Source: Phycisphaeraceae bacterium (GTDB lineage Bacteria > Planctomycetota > Phycisphaerae > Phycisphaerales > UBA1924). Taken from it: a stretch of 5,575 nt of DNA. Within the stretch, counting starts at the first letter, position 1, and each line of letters starts with the position of its first letter. The stretch covers positions 1 through 5,575 of the forward strand of contig WUAK01000193.1 in assembly GCA_009827205.1 (NCBI GenBank), written 5' to 3'. The notes below the pieces were generated by a model. That model was not told where the DNA came from and did not search any database. It was given only the letters and a program-made list of their open reading frames with translations. Positions 1-5,575 of this stretch are shown piece by piece. The translations under genes and the position numbers were made by a program.

Positions 1-2
1 CT

Positions 3-941
3 GTAGCTGCTGCAGCGAACCTCCGTGGTGTTGCACAGGCCAACGCGATCTACAACGGCGGAAACGACGACTACATCCCCCCGTCATACGTATACGGTGC
101 CGACGAAACCGGCTTCAGGTGGGAAAAGGACGATCAGCAGACCACGAACCCCACACCCGCCAACGGGTACATCCACTGGTCACAGTCGCTCTTCGATGGT
201 GACAGCACCGCTGGAGAGGCGTTCGAGAACCCGGCCGTGAGCAACGGCGGTGCTCCCCGCACCAACCCGGGCAGCGATCCGGACGATTGGGAATCACGTC
301 AGGAGAACGACGCCGGTCAGACTGCCGGCAACCCTCAGGAAACACCACGCGACCGGCAGCTCTCGCGTGTCGCCTTCACAGGAAACGGCGCACTGTTCCC
401 GCGAAACAAGTTTGGATCCTCCCCCGGCCAGCGCCGCAACCGGCTCGTGAAGGATGCCGAGATCCGCAACGCTGCAACAGTCATTCTCGCTGCCGAGTAC
501 TACGACTCAGGTGACAGCTGGTCGTCACTCGCCAAGACCAACGGCGGTGACCCAGGCGGTCAGGTCAGCGGTACGTTCCGTATCGCGAGTCACCGCCCGG
601 TGACACCCTTCGAGGGGCGTTCCTCTGGCGGCGGTGATGCCGTCTACAACGAGCCCAGCTACCCAGGTGGCTCCGCTGGCGCAAGATTGCCCCGTTTCCG
701 CTACCCCGATAGGGATGAGCAGACTGTGCTCCCTGATGATGAGAAGGGCAGCGGCACCTGGATTGACGGTGGCGTCAACATGGTTGGTGCGACCCACTCC
801 GGTAAGGGCAACTTCCTCTTTGTCGATGGACACGTCGCGAAGTACACCGTGCTCGAGACTGTTGAGCAGAGGCTCTGGGGCGACAAGTTCTACAGCCTGA
901 CCGGTAGCGGCACCAAAGTCGTTCGGTTCGAAGACGAATAA
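3..941 (+). CDS. Prepilin-type H-X9-DG domain protein (pseudopilin-like), 3' part
   Basis: The frame is open from the first complete codon at position 3 to TAA at 939-941. This gives 312 residues, and the true start lies before the window; the GTG at 237 is internal. The opening residues, including LRGVAQANAIYNGGNDDYIP, match the conserved stretch just after the N-terminal prepilin helix in planctomycete type II secretion/prepilin-like proteins. Near the C-terminus H265, nine residues, then D275-G276 (HSGKGNFLFVDGH) form the H-X9-DG signature. The segment 'SHRPV' and the glycine-rich middle also fit this family. Such proteins normally have a cleaved type IV pilin-like leader and one membrane helix, with the rest outside the inner membrane; that part is not visible here. 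Planctomycetes carry many paralogues and the individual roles are mostly unknown. A terminator follows directly. Family assignment is firm; function is not. Confidence 0.85.
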   Translation, partial: VAAAANLRGVAQANAIYNGGNDDYIPPSYVYGADETGFRWEKDDQQTTNPTPANGYIHWSQSLFDGDSTAGEAFENPAVSNGGAPRTNPGSDPDDWESRQENDAGQTAGNPQETPRDRQLSRVAFTGNGALFPRNKFGSSPGQRRNRLVKDAEIRNAATVILAAEYYDSGDSWSSLAKTNGGDPGGQVSGTFRIASHRPVTPFEGRSSGGGDAVYNEPSYPGGSAGARLPRFRYPDRDEQTVLPDDEKGSGTWIDGGVNMVGATHSGKGNFLFVDGHVAKYTVLETVEQRLWGDKFYSLTGSGTKVVRFEDE

Positions 942-943
942 GT

Positions 944-985
944 ACACGGACAAGGCTTAACGGCCTTGTCCGTGTTTCATTTGAT
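944..985 (+). terminator. Intrinsic terminator after the H-X9-DG gene
   Basis: A perfect 13-bp stem (944-956 pairs with 963-975) with a six-base loop starts two bases after the stop codon. The downstream tract TTTCATTTGATT is only moderately T-rich, so termination may be incomplete. The position and the perfect stem make a terminator the best reading. Confidence 0.8.
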
Positions 986-988
986 TCG

Positions 989-1038
989 GGGCACGGGATG
1001 CCCAGTGTGATTCGACGAATCCGGCCGTGGAGGGCCGG
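989..1038. promoter_or_regulatory. Cluster of three short inverted repeats upstream of the dockerin gene
   Basis: Three perfect inverted repeats follow one another: GGGCA/TGCCC at 989-993 and 999-1003; GATTCG-A-CGAATC at 1009-1021; and CCGGCC/GGCCGG at 1021-1026 and 1033-1038. The middle one is a compact dyad typical in size of a repressor or activator half-site pair, and GATTCG also occurs at 983-988. The third could be a small RNA hairpin in the leader. No convincing -35/-10 pair could be assigned. An operator or leader structure for the gene at 1113 is inferred from position only. Confidence 0.3.
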
Positions 1039-1097
1039 TGCGCGATCGGTGTGTAGCTGGTGGCGCCGTGTGAGAGTGTTGATTCATTCACAAGCAC

Positions 1098-1104
1098 AGA
1101 GAGA
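1098..1104 (+). promoter_or_regulatory. Weak ribosome binding site of the PstS-like/dockerin gene
   Basis: AGAGAGA lies eight bases before the ATG at 1113. It is an imperfect Shine-Dalgarno match, but it is properly spaced and supports this start, as does the signal peptide that begins there. Confidence 0.45.
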
Positions 1105-1112
1105 TCTTTCAA

Positions 1113-3914
1113 ATGCAGAACCAGAAGACCATTGTTGGACTGATTGCCGCGTGCGGCATGGCCGGAACTGTCAATGCCCAGCCCCAGGAAGTCACCATCT
1201 CAGGTGCAACGCTCCTCGAGAGCTTCCTGACCGCACCCGCCTCGACGAACGACTTCATCGACCTCGATGGCGACACTGTTGCAGGCAGCATCAACTTCAA
1301 CAACGAGCAGCTCGCCGACACCGGTACCACCACCGGCAACGCCCTCGGCTCGGACTACTTCATCATCCAGTACACCGCGGTCGGATCGGGTAACGGCATC
1401 GCCGACCTCGACACCCGCGGCTCGGCCCGTCCCAACAGCAATGGTGTTGTTGTTGACGGCGACTCCAACTACATCCGCGGCAATGACGACCGCACCGATA
1501 TCACACCGGACACGCCCTTCGGTGGTGCACCCGGCTCGGCATTCCTCGTTGGCGATGACGGCTTCACCTCCAACAACGTCTCCGATGGTTGGATGAACCG
1601 CGTCCTCTTCATCGACGGCGGCAACACCGTTGGCGTTGCGAACTCCGGTACCCCCCGTGCGTATCCCTTCCGCTCAGACGTTGCCGGCGGTCACAACGCC
1701 TCGACCAGCACCAACGACATGACCCACGGCGTCCAGGTTGACCTCGCTCCGACCGACGTCCCCGTCAGCTGGTTCATCACCCAGGCCGGCACGCCTGACC
1801 TCGACGCCTTCCCCAACACCCCGGGTTACGGCAACAACGGCATCGTCAGCCGCAACCAGGACGGCACCGTCAACGGCCAGTCCAACAAGCTCAAGACCCT
1901 CCAGAACACCAACACCGACACCGCCAACCCCAACTCGGCGACCATCTACTCCACCAGCCTGACCACCTCCCCTGTGCAGGCTCTCGTAAACTACGGCGTT
2001 GGTTACTCGCAGATCGACATGAGCAACCTGCGTCACGGCTTCGCTACCGGCCGCCTCGCGACCGGTGAGAACCTCATCTTCGTCACCCGTGACTCCGGTT
2101 CGGGTACCCGCAACGACTTCGCCAACGGCATCTGCCTCGACCCCTCGTTCTGCATGGGCGAGAACAACGGTCCCAAGACCTCCAACTCCGCCAACGACCT
2201 CGTTGGTGTGGACTACATCCCCAGCAACAAGGGCGGCTCGAGCCGCATGGACGCCACCACCATCAACACCAGACTCGGTGTTGGCTTCACCGGTGCTGAG
2301 CGTCTCTTCAACCGCGGCTACAAGACTGCCAACAACGGCACCGGTCAAATGGACTGCCTCGCGATCCGCAACGACATCTTCGGCACCGGCGCCGCGACCT
2401 TCAACCGCCCCTTCATCGACAACGTCCTGAACAACGACGCGGACACCGGTTACGTCGTCCAGGCTCCTTCGGTTATCGCCTCTATCGGTGACCCCCAGAA
2501 CGAGACCATGCCAGGCGGCACCCCCGGCAACACCAACCCGCCCATGAACAACCCCGCCGCGGCTGGTTACCTCAACAACATCGCAGCTGCCGTTGCATCG
2601 TTCTCCGGTGATCCCGGCACCCCCGAGGACTTCTTCTCGCCAGGCGAGTTCCTCGGCTTCAACTTCATCCCGGTTGACGCGACCGACTTCGTTCCCGGCG
2701 CCGCGACCTGTGATCCGGTTGCTGCAAACACCAACACCACTCTCCAGGACTTCGTCCGCCAGACCAACGTTCTCGGCAACGCCGTGTACGCTAGCTTCGA
2801 CAACACAGCCAACGGTATCGTGCCTCGCCGCACGGCTGGCCCGACCTACGCCGACGGTGTCGCAGGCGGTGGCAACTACATCGACGAGGCCGGCAACAGC
2901 GTCTCCTACGGCAGCTCGCTTACGACCCGCAACAAGATCTCGGGCGACTTCAACGCCGACCTCGCTCGTGACTGGGACGACATCGCTGATGTCGTCGGTG
3001 CATGGGAAGAGCGTGACGGCGGCGCCGCATGGGCCCCGCCCTCGGGTGCTGCTGGCCCCGGTGGTGACTTCATCCTCGACGTGATCGGCGATTTCAACGG
3101 CGACGGCGAGTTCAACGAGACCGACGTCCGCTACTTCGCCGATGGTCTTGCAGTCGATCCGAACACCGGCATCCTGGACCGTGCTGAGGGCTTCCTCCGT
3201 GCGGACAACGCATCTGCTTCGGGCAACGTCTTCGGCACCACCATGGCAACCGGCGCTGGCTACACCGCCGGTGCATCGGCTGCAGACGTGGCTGGCGCCA
3301 CCGGCACCACCCCGGGCTTCCACCCGATCGGTGCTGACGGCGTCGTTGGCGCTGCCGACCTCGACTACATCTACGCGCAGTTCGCCGACCTCAGCGGCGG
3401 CCTCGACTGGACCGACACCGCGACAGTCGTTACACCCAACAGCCTCGGCATGCGTCGTGACCTATCGGCCGATGTCAACGGCGACCTCATGGTCGATCAG
3501 GCCGATATCTGTGCAACTCTCGCCTTCCTCGGCACAACGTCGGGCGACGTCGATCTTGACGGCGATGTTGATGCTACTGACGAAGCCATCGCTAACGGCA
3601 ACCTCGGCAACGCAGGTGGCTGGGCTGACGGCGACGTCAACGGCGACGGCCAGGTCACCCAGGCCGACGTCAACATCATCACCGGTGCGGCTGCAGATCC
3701 TTGCTCGACCTCCGTCACCTACGACTGCTGCGACGTCAACGCCGACGGAACCTGCACCCCGGCCGACTTCACGGCTTGGATCAACGCGTTCAACAACAGC
3801 GATCCTCGCTGTGACGCAAACAACGACGGCGGCTGCGACCCGACGGACTTCACCGCCTGGATCAACGCTTACAACTCAAGCGTTGGCGGTAGCCCGCTCA
3901 CCTGCACTGAGTAA
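1113..3914 (+). CDS. Secreted PstS-like substrate-binding protein with C-terminal dockerin-type repeats
   Basis: This is a 933-residue exported protein. Residues 1-22 form a signal peptide: one lysine, a hydrophobic core at 6-20, and cleavage probably after VNA22. IAAC14 is a weak lipobox alternative. Residues about 25-600 resemble a PstS-type phosphate-binding fold. ISGAT (29-33) corresponds to the first binding loop, QYTAVGSGNG (86-95) to the serine loop, VDLAPTDVPVS (209-219) to the aspartate loop, and RDSGSGT (326-332) to the Arg/Ser/Gly/Thr loop, whose R-x3-S-G-T spacing equals that of E. coli PstS. A long insertion separates the second and third loops. Residues 611-923 hold about eight EF-hand/dockerin-like loops, the last two containing cysteines. 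Lysine is very rare (seven in total, none after 608), while Asp, Asn, Gly and Thr abound, as in acidic extracellular proteins. No pst transporter genes follow. Binding of phosphate is inferred from the motifs; another oxyanion or a purely structural role is possible. Confidence 0.8.
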   Translation: MQNQKTIVGLIAACGMAGTVNAQPQEVTISGATLLESFLTAPASTNDFIDLDGDTVAGSINFNNEQLADTGTTTGNALGSDYFIIQYTAVGSGNGIADLDTRGSARPNSNGVVVDGDSNYIRGNDDRTDITPDTPFGGAPGSAFLVGDDGFTSNNVSDGWMNRVLFIDGGNTVGVANSGTPRAYPFRSDVAGGHNASTSTNDMTHGVQVDLAPTDVPVSWFITQAGTPDLDAFPNTPGYGNNGIVSRNQDGTVNGQSNKLKTLQNTNTDTANPNSATIYSTSLTTSPVQALVNYGVGYSQIDMSNLRHGFATGRLATGENLIFVTRDSGSGTRNDFANGICLDPSFCMGENNGPKTSNSANDLVGVDYIPSNKGGSSRMDATTINTRLGVGFTGAERLFNRGYKTANNGTGQMDCLAIRNDIFGTGAATFNRPFIDNVLNNDADTGYVVQAPSVIASIGDPQNETMPGGTPGNTNPPMNNPAAAGYLNNIAAAVASFSGDPGTPEDFFSPGEFLGFNFIPVDATDFVPGAATCDPVAANTNTTLQDFVRQTNVLGNAVYASFDNTANGIVPRRTAGPTYADGVAGGGNYIDEAGNSVSYGSSLTTRNKISGDFNADLARDWDDIADVVGAWEERDGGAAWAPPSGAAGPGGDFILDVIGDFNGDGEFNETDVRYFADGLAVDPNTGILDRAEGFLRADNASASGNVFGTTMATGAGYTAGASAADVAGATGTTPGFHPIGADGVVGAADLDYIYAQFADLSGGLDWTDTATVVTPNSLGMRRDLSADVNGDLMVDQADICATLAFLGTTSGDVDLDGDVDATDEAIANGNLGNAGGWADGDVNGDGQVTQADVNIITGAAADPCSTSVTYDCCDVNADGTCTPADFTAWINAFNNSDPRCDANNDGGCDPTDFTAWINAYNSSVGGSPLTCTE
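2943..3881 (+). repeat. Eight dockerin/EF-hand-like loops in the C-terminal third of the secreted protein
   Basis: The loops lie at residues 611-631, 658-679, 739-760, 785-808, 811-836, 840-860, 873-898 and 900-923. The clearest have the D-x-N-x-D-G form of a calcium loop followed by a short helix: DFNGDGEFNETD, DVNGDGQVTQAD, DVNADGTCTPAD and DANNDGGCDPTD. Loops one, three and four are degenerate. The last two are near-copies at both protein and DNA level (3729-3806 and 3810-3881), each with a cysteine before the loop and one inside it. Both end in DFTAWINA[FY]N. Paired loops of this kind make a type I dockerin, which folds on calcium and binds cohesin in cellulosomes. In planctomycetes the partner is usually unknown. 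Confidence 0.75.
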
Positions 3915-3937
3915 GTCGTAATTCGTTCAACCCGGGC

Positions 3938-3955
3938 AGGAATTCTCTGATTCCT
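3938..3955. other. Small imperfectly placed hairpin after the dockerin gene
   Basis: AGGAAT at 3938-3943 pairs with ATTCCT at 3950-3955 across a six-base loop. It has no T-tract and lies between the stop codon and the strong terminator. It may only help RNA 3'-end folding or be chance. Confidence 0.25.
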
Positions 3956-3967
3956 CCCAGTCCCCAC

Positions 3968-4005
3968 GGCGGCGCCTGTTTACCCCAGGCGCCGCCACTA
4001 TTTTT
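3968..4005 (+). terminator. Strong intrinsic terminator of the PstS-like/dockerin gene
   Basis: A perfect 11-bp G+C-rich stem (GGCGGCGCCTG at 3968-3978 with its complement at 3986-3996) has a seven-base loop and is followed by ACTATTTTT. The T-run at 4001-4005 lies inside the last codons of the convergent methyltransferase gene. The opposite flank has no A-run, so it should act mainly on plus-strand transcription. Confidence 0.9.
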
Positions 4006-5257
4006 GCGCTTTAGACATCGTCTTTGCGAGACGGCCTTCCCACCACGTTGCGAGTTCATCACTTTGCGCCCGCGTGATTCCGAATGCGTCGCACATATCT
4101 CTGCCCGCTAGAACGAGTTGCTCGAACGTCTCATCCAGATTTGTACACTCACTCGCGAGACAGAATCTTCTGGCGGCGCTATCCCAGGCACCGTCGAGTG
4201 CTGGGATTGGAAGTTTGAGCACCTGTTTGGCCGAAAGTTTGATGGCACCCGGTGTCATCGCGGTGCCCGCGTAGTGCCTCACAGCAAACAGGCAGGCGAC
4301 TGGAGATGACAGCGCGCTGGCAAGATGCCAGATATCTACTCCTGGCTTTGGACATGCAGTGATAACGGGCATGCATGGAAGACAGATTCCATCATCATCG
4401 ACAGCACTTTCGATGACGCTTGATTGAGTGGCGACCATGACCTTGGGCACCAGTCGTGCATCGATCCAAGTTGAAAGTGAGCCTGTGTTGTGCATTCTGG
4501 CTCGATGTATTCTCGGCGATTGCCAACGTTCCTTGAGGACACGGTGAGGCCGCAGCCCCCAGCCAAGACGCGCCGGATCGATCATGCTCGTGGTGATGAG
4601 TTTCGGGAATTGGCTGTCGTCTGCATCTTGTAAATCGACAATGTAGCCGGCGAGACCGTAGTACTCATCGCGAAAGTCTGCGGTCGCTGTTGCGATCTCA
4701 CTTATTGTGGCATGAGAGTTAATGGTGACATCAGGCAGGCCGCGTGCGTCGGCTGCCAGATGGGACCACGTTTCTGATCCAGATTCAGTAGCTAAGGACG
4801 TTCTTGACTGGGATTCACGAAAGTCGAGCGAGTACGTGCATGCGCAGTTCGATTCTGGCGCATGTGTACCGAGAATGACCGGTGCACACGTCGCGACGAG
4901 CGCCTGCTCGAACGCGTGCTCGCCGCTCACCCAGAGGTGCTCGAGCGTGTGGCTTTCTCGGATCATTTTGCGGATGGCCGCCGCATCACGTGAGGCTAGA
5001 AATGACTGTGGGAGTAGAAATGACACCCTCCCGGCTGGTGCGAGCTTACCGAGAGCGTCTGCAAGGAAGAGAGCCGAGGAGTCGGTATATGCCGAGGCTG
5101 ACCTGCCAAGTCGCTGCTTGATGATCGCAGCGCAGCCTCGATCAATGGTAGTCAAGGAGCTTAGCTGGCTCAGGAAGGGTGGGTTGCCAACCATGGCGTG
5201 GAAACCACCTGAGACGCCAGATATTGGAGTTCCAAGGTTGTCATGGTGGGAGTTCAC
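3998..5257 (-). pseudogene. N-terminally truncated N6-adenine DNA methyltransferase (Eco57I type)
   Basis: The frame encodes 419 residues from GTG at 5257 to TAG at 3998-4000, with an in-frame TAG at 5267-5269 blocking extension. AMVGNPPFL (21-29) contains NPPF (25-28), the catalytic motif IV of amino-methyltransferases. LAPAGRVSFLLPQSFL (72-87) is the typical strand and loop after it. The region after about 200, ending in KLSAKQVLKLPIPAL (340-354), resembles the target-recognition part of Eco57I-type and type IIG enzymes. In these enzymes the SAM-binding motif I precedes NPPF by many tens of residues; here only 24 residues precede it, and no FxGxG-like motif occurs later, so a permuted order is not supported. 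Base composition looks less G+C-biased than in the genes at 3-3914. No nuclease or specificity partner is seen. Most likely a 5'-truncated remnant. A short expressed protein is possible because AGGA lies seven bases before the GTG. Confidence 0.75.
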
Positions 5258-5264
5258 GAGGACA

Positions 5265-5268
5265 TCCT
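5265..5268 (-). promoter_or_regulatory. Possible ribosome binding site for the methyltransferase fragment
   Basis: AGGA on the minus strand lies seven bases before the GTG at 5257 and overlaps the in-frame TAG. Spacing is suitable, so the fragment could be translated from GTG, but a four-base match can occur by chance. Confidence 0.35.
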
Positions 5269-5333
5269 AGGAAAATGACGCGTGATGCGCCTGGGGTGAC
5301 AACAATACGGGGACACGGTTCGAGCGAGGCACC

Positions 5334-5339
5334 AGGAGG
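5334..5339 (+). promoter_or_regulatory. Ribosome binding site of the MBL-fold hydrolase
   Basis: AGGAGG is a full Shine-Dalgarno match placed five bases before the ATG at 5345. It fixes the start of a gene that is otherwise cut by the window end. Confidence 0.8.
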
Positions 5340-5344
5340 CTGCG

Positions 5345-5575
5345 ATGTTCTTTCGGATGATCTATGACGATGCACTGTCGCAGGCTGCGTATCTCATCGG
5401 CTGCCAGAAGACCGGCGAAGCGATTGTTTTCGATCCTGAGCGGGATGTAGACCGCTACATCGAGCTTGCCGTGCAGAACGATCTGCGAATCGTCGCGTGC
5501 GCCGAAACACACATCCATGCCGACTTTCTTTCGGGGTGCAGAGAGCTGGCCGAGACTACCGGCGCCAGGGTGTAC
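5345..5575 (+). CDS. MBL-fold metallo-hydrolase, persulfide-dioxygenase-like, 5' part
   Basis: Seventy-seven codons are present and the frame runs off the window. MFFRMIYDDALSQAAYLIGC (1-20), the strand AIVFDPERDVDRYIE and the metal motif THIHADF (55-61) are typical of the metallo-beta-lactamase fold subgroup related to ETHE1 persulfide dioxygenase, whose longer members often carry C-terminal rhodanese domains. H56, H58 and D60 match the first metal ligands; the last position of the usual HxHxDH is Phe61, a substitution that I recall in this subgroup. Members act in the cytoplasm, oxidising glutathione persulfide or handling related sulfur compounds. The remaining ligands and any rhodanese domain lie outside the window, so the exact reaction cannot be fixed. 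The gene is divergent from the methyltransferase fragment across 87 bases and shows no functional link to it. Confidence 0.85.
   Translation, partial: MFFRMIYDDALSQAAYLIGCQKTGEAIVFDPERDVDRYIELAVQNDLRIVACAETHIHADFLSGCRELAETTGARVY

Noticed and set aside
237..941. GTG at 237 as the start of the first gene
   Set aside because: The frame stays open to the window edge, and the upstream residues carry the conserved pseudopilin-family segment, so 237 is internal.
1146..1156. Lipoprotein lipobox IAAC at residues 11-14 of the secreted protein
   Set aside because: The hydrophobic stretch before the cysteine is very short, while a standard cleavage site after VNA22 fits well. It is kept only as a weak alternative.
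1674..3323. A 549-codon open frame on the minus strand inside the dockerin gene
   Set aside because: It is antisense to a well-supported secreted protein, is dominated by Val, Gly, Ala and Glu, and shows no motif. It arises from the strong codon bias of the plus-strand gene.
3142..3921. A 259-codon plus-strand frame overlapping the dockerin repeats
   Set aside because: It is composed almost only of Thr, Ser, Ala, Pro and Arg, a typical out-of-frame shadow of the D-x-N-x-D-G repeats.
3998..5257. Permuted (beta-class) methyltransferase with motif I at the C-terminus
   Set aside because: No FxGxG or similar SAM-binding loop is seen in the C-terminal part, which ends in a target-recognition-like region and helices.
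4722..5270. A 182-codon plus-strand frame opposite the methyltransferase
   Set aside because: It is antisense to the NPPF-containing frame, with no recognisable domain and no ribosome binding site that I could see.
5267..5518. An 83-codon minus-strand frame upstream of the methyltransferase, considered as its missing N-terminal part
   Set aside because: It is in the same frame as the methyltransferase, ending at the TAG at 5267, but shows no SAM-binding motif and is antisense to the MBL-fold hydrolase, which has a full Shine-Dalgarno site.

Overview
The window looks like part of a planctomycete chromosome, most likely of the class Phycisphaerae. That placement is an inference from protein style, not from a marker gene. 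It rests on a pseudopilin-like protein with an H-X9-DG signature, a large secreted protein ending in dockerin-type calcium loops with the 'DFTAWINAFN' style of helix, and high G+C with strong C/G third-position bias in the first two genes.

Layout. (1) 3-941, plus strand: the 3' part of a prepilin-type H-X9-DG protein whose start lies before the window, closed by a 13-bp hairpin at 944-975. (2) 942-1112: a 171-base gap with the terminator, then three short perfect inverted repeats, then the weak ribosome binding site of the next gene. (3) 1113-3914, plus strand: a 933-residue exported protein. Its N-terminal two thirds carries what I read as the four phosphate-contact segments of a PstS-type periplasmic binding protein. 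Its C-terminal third carries about eight EF-hand/dockerin-like loops, the last two with cysteines. A strong intrinsic terminator follows at 3968-4005. (4) 3998-5257, minus strand, convergent: the C-terminal part of an N6-adenine DNA methyltransferase of the Eco57I kind. It has the NPPF catalytic motif near its N-terminus, but the SAM-binding region that should precede it is absent. (5) 5258-5344: a short divergent spacer. (6) 5345-5575, plus strand: the first 77 codons of an MBL-fold hydrolase of the persulfide-dioxygenase-like family, running off the window.

How the genes fit together. The first two encode envelope or extracellular proteins and are probably separate transcription units, since a terminator lies between them. 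No pstC, pstA or pstB gene follows the PstS-like protein, so it is more likely a free or matrix-attached binding protein than the receptor of a locally encoded transporter. The methyltransferase fragment is flanked by unrelated genes with no restriction, specificity or other defence partner visible, and its base composition looks less G+C-biased than that of the first two genes. It is best read as a decayed or incoming restriction-modification remnant. The most interesting items are the PstS-plus-dockerin architecture and the headless methyltransferase. I found no tRNA, rRNA, CRISPR array or insertion sequence.
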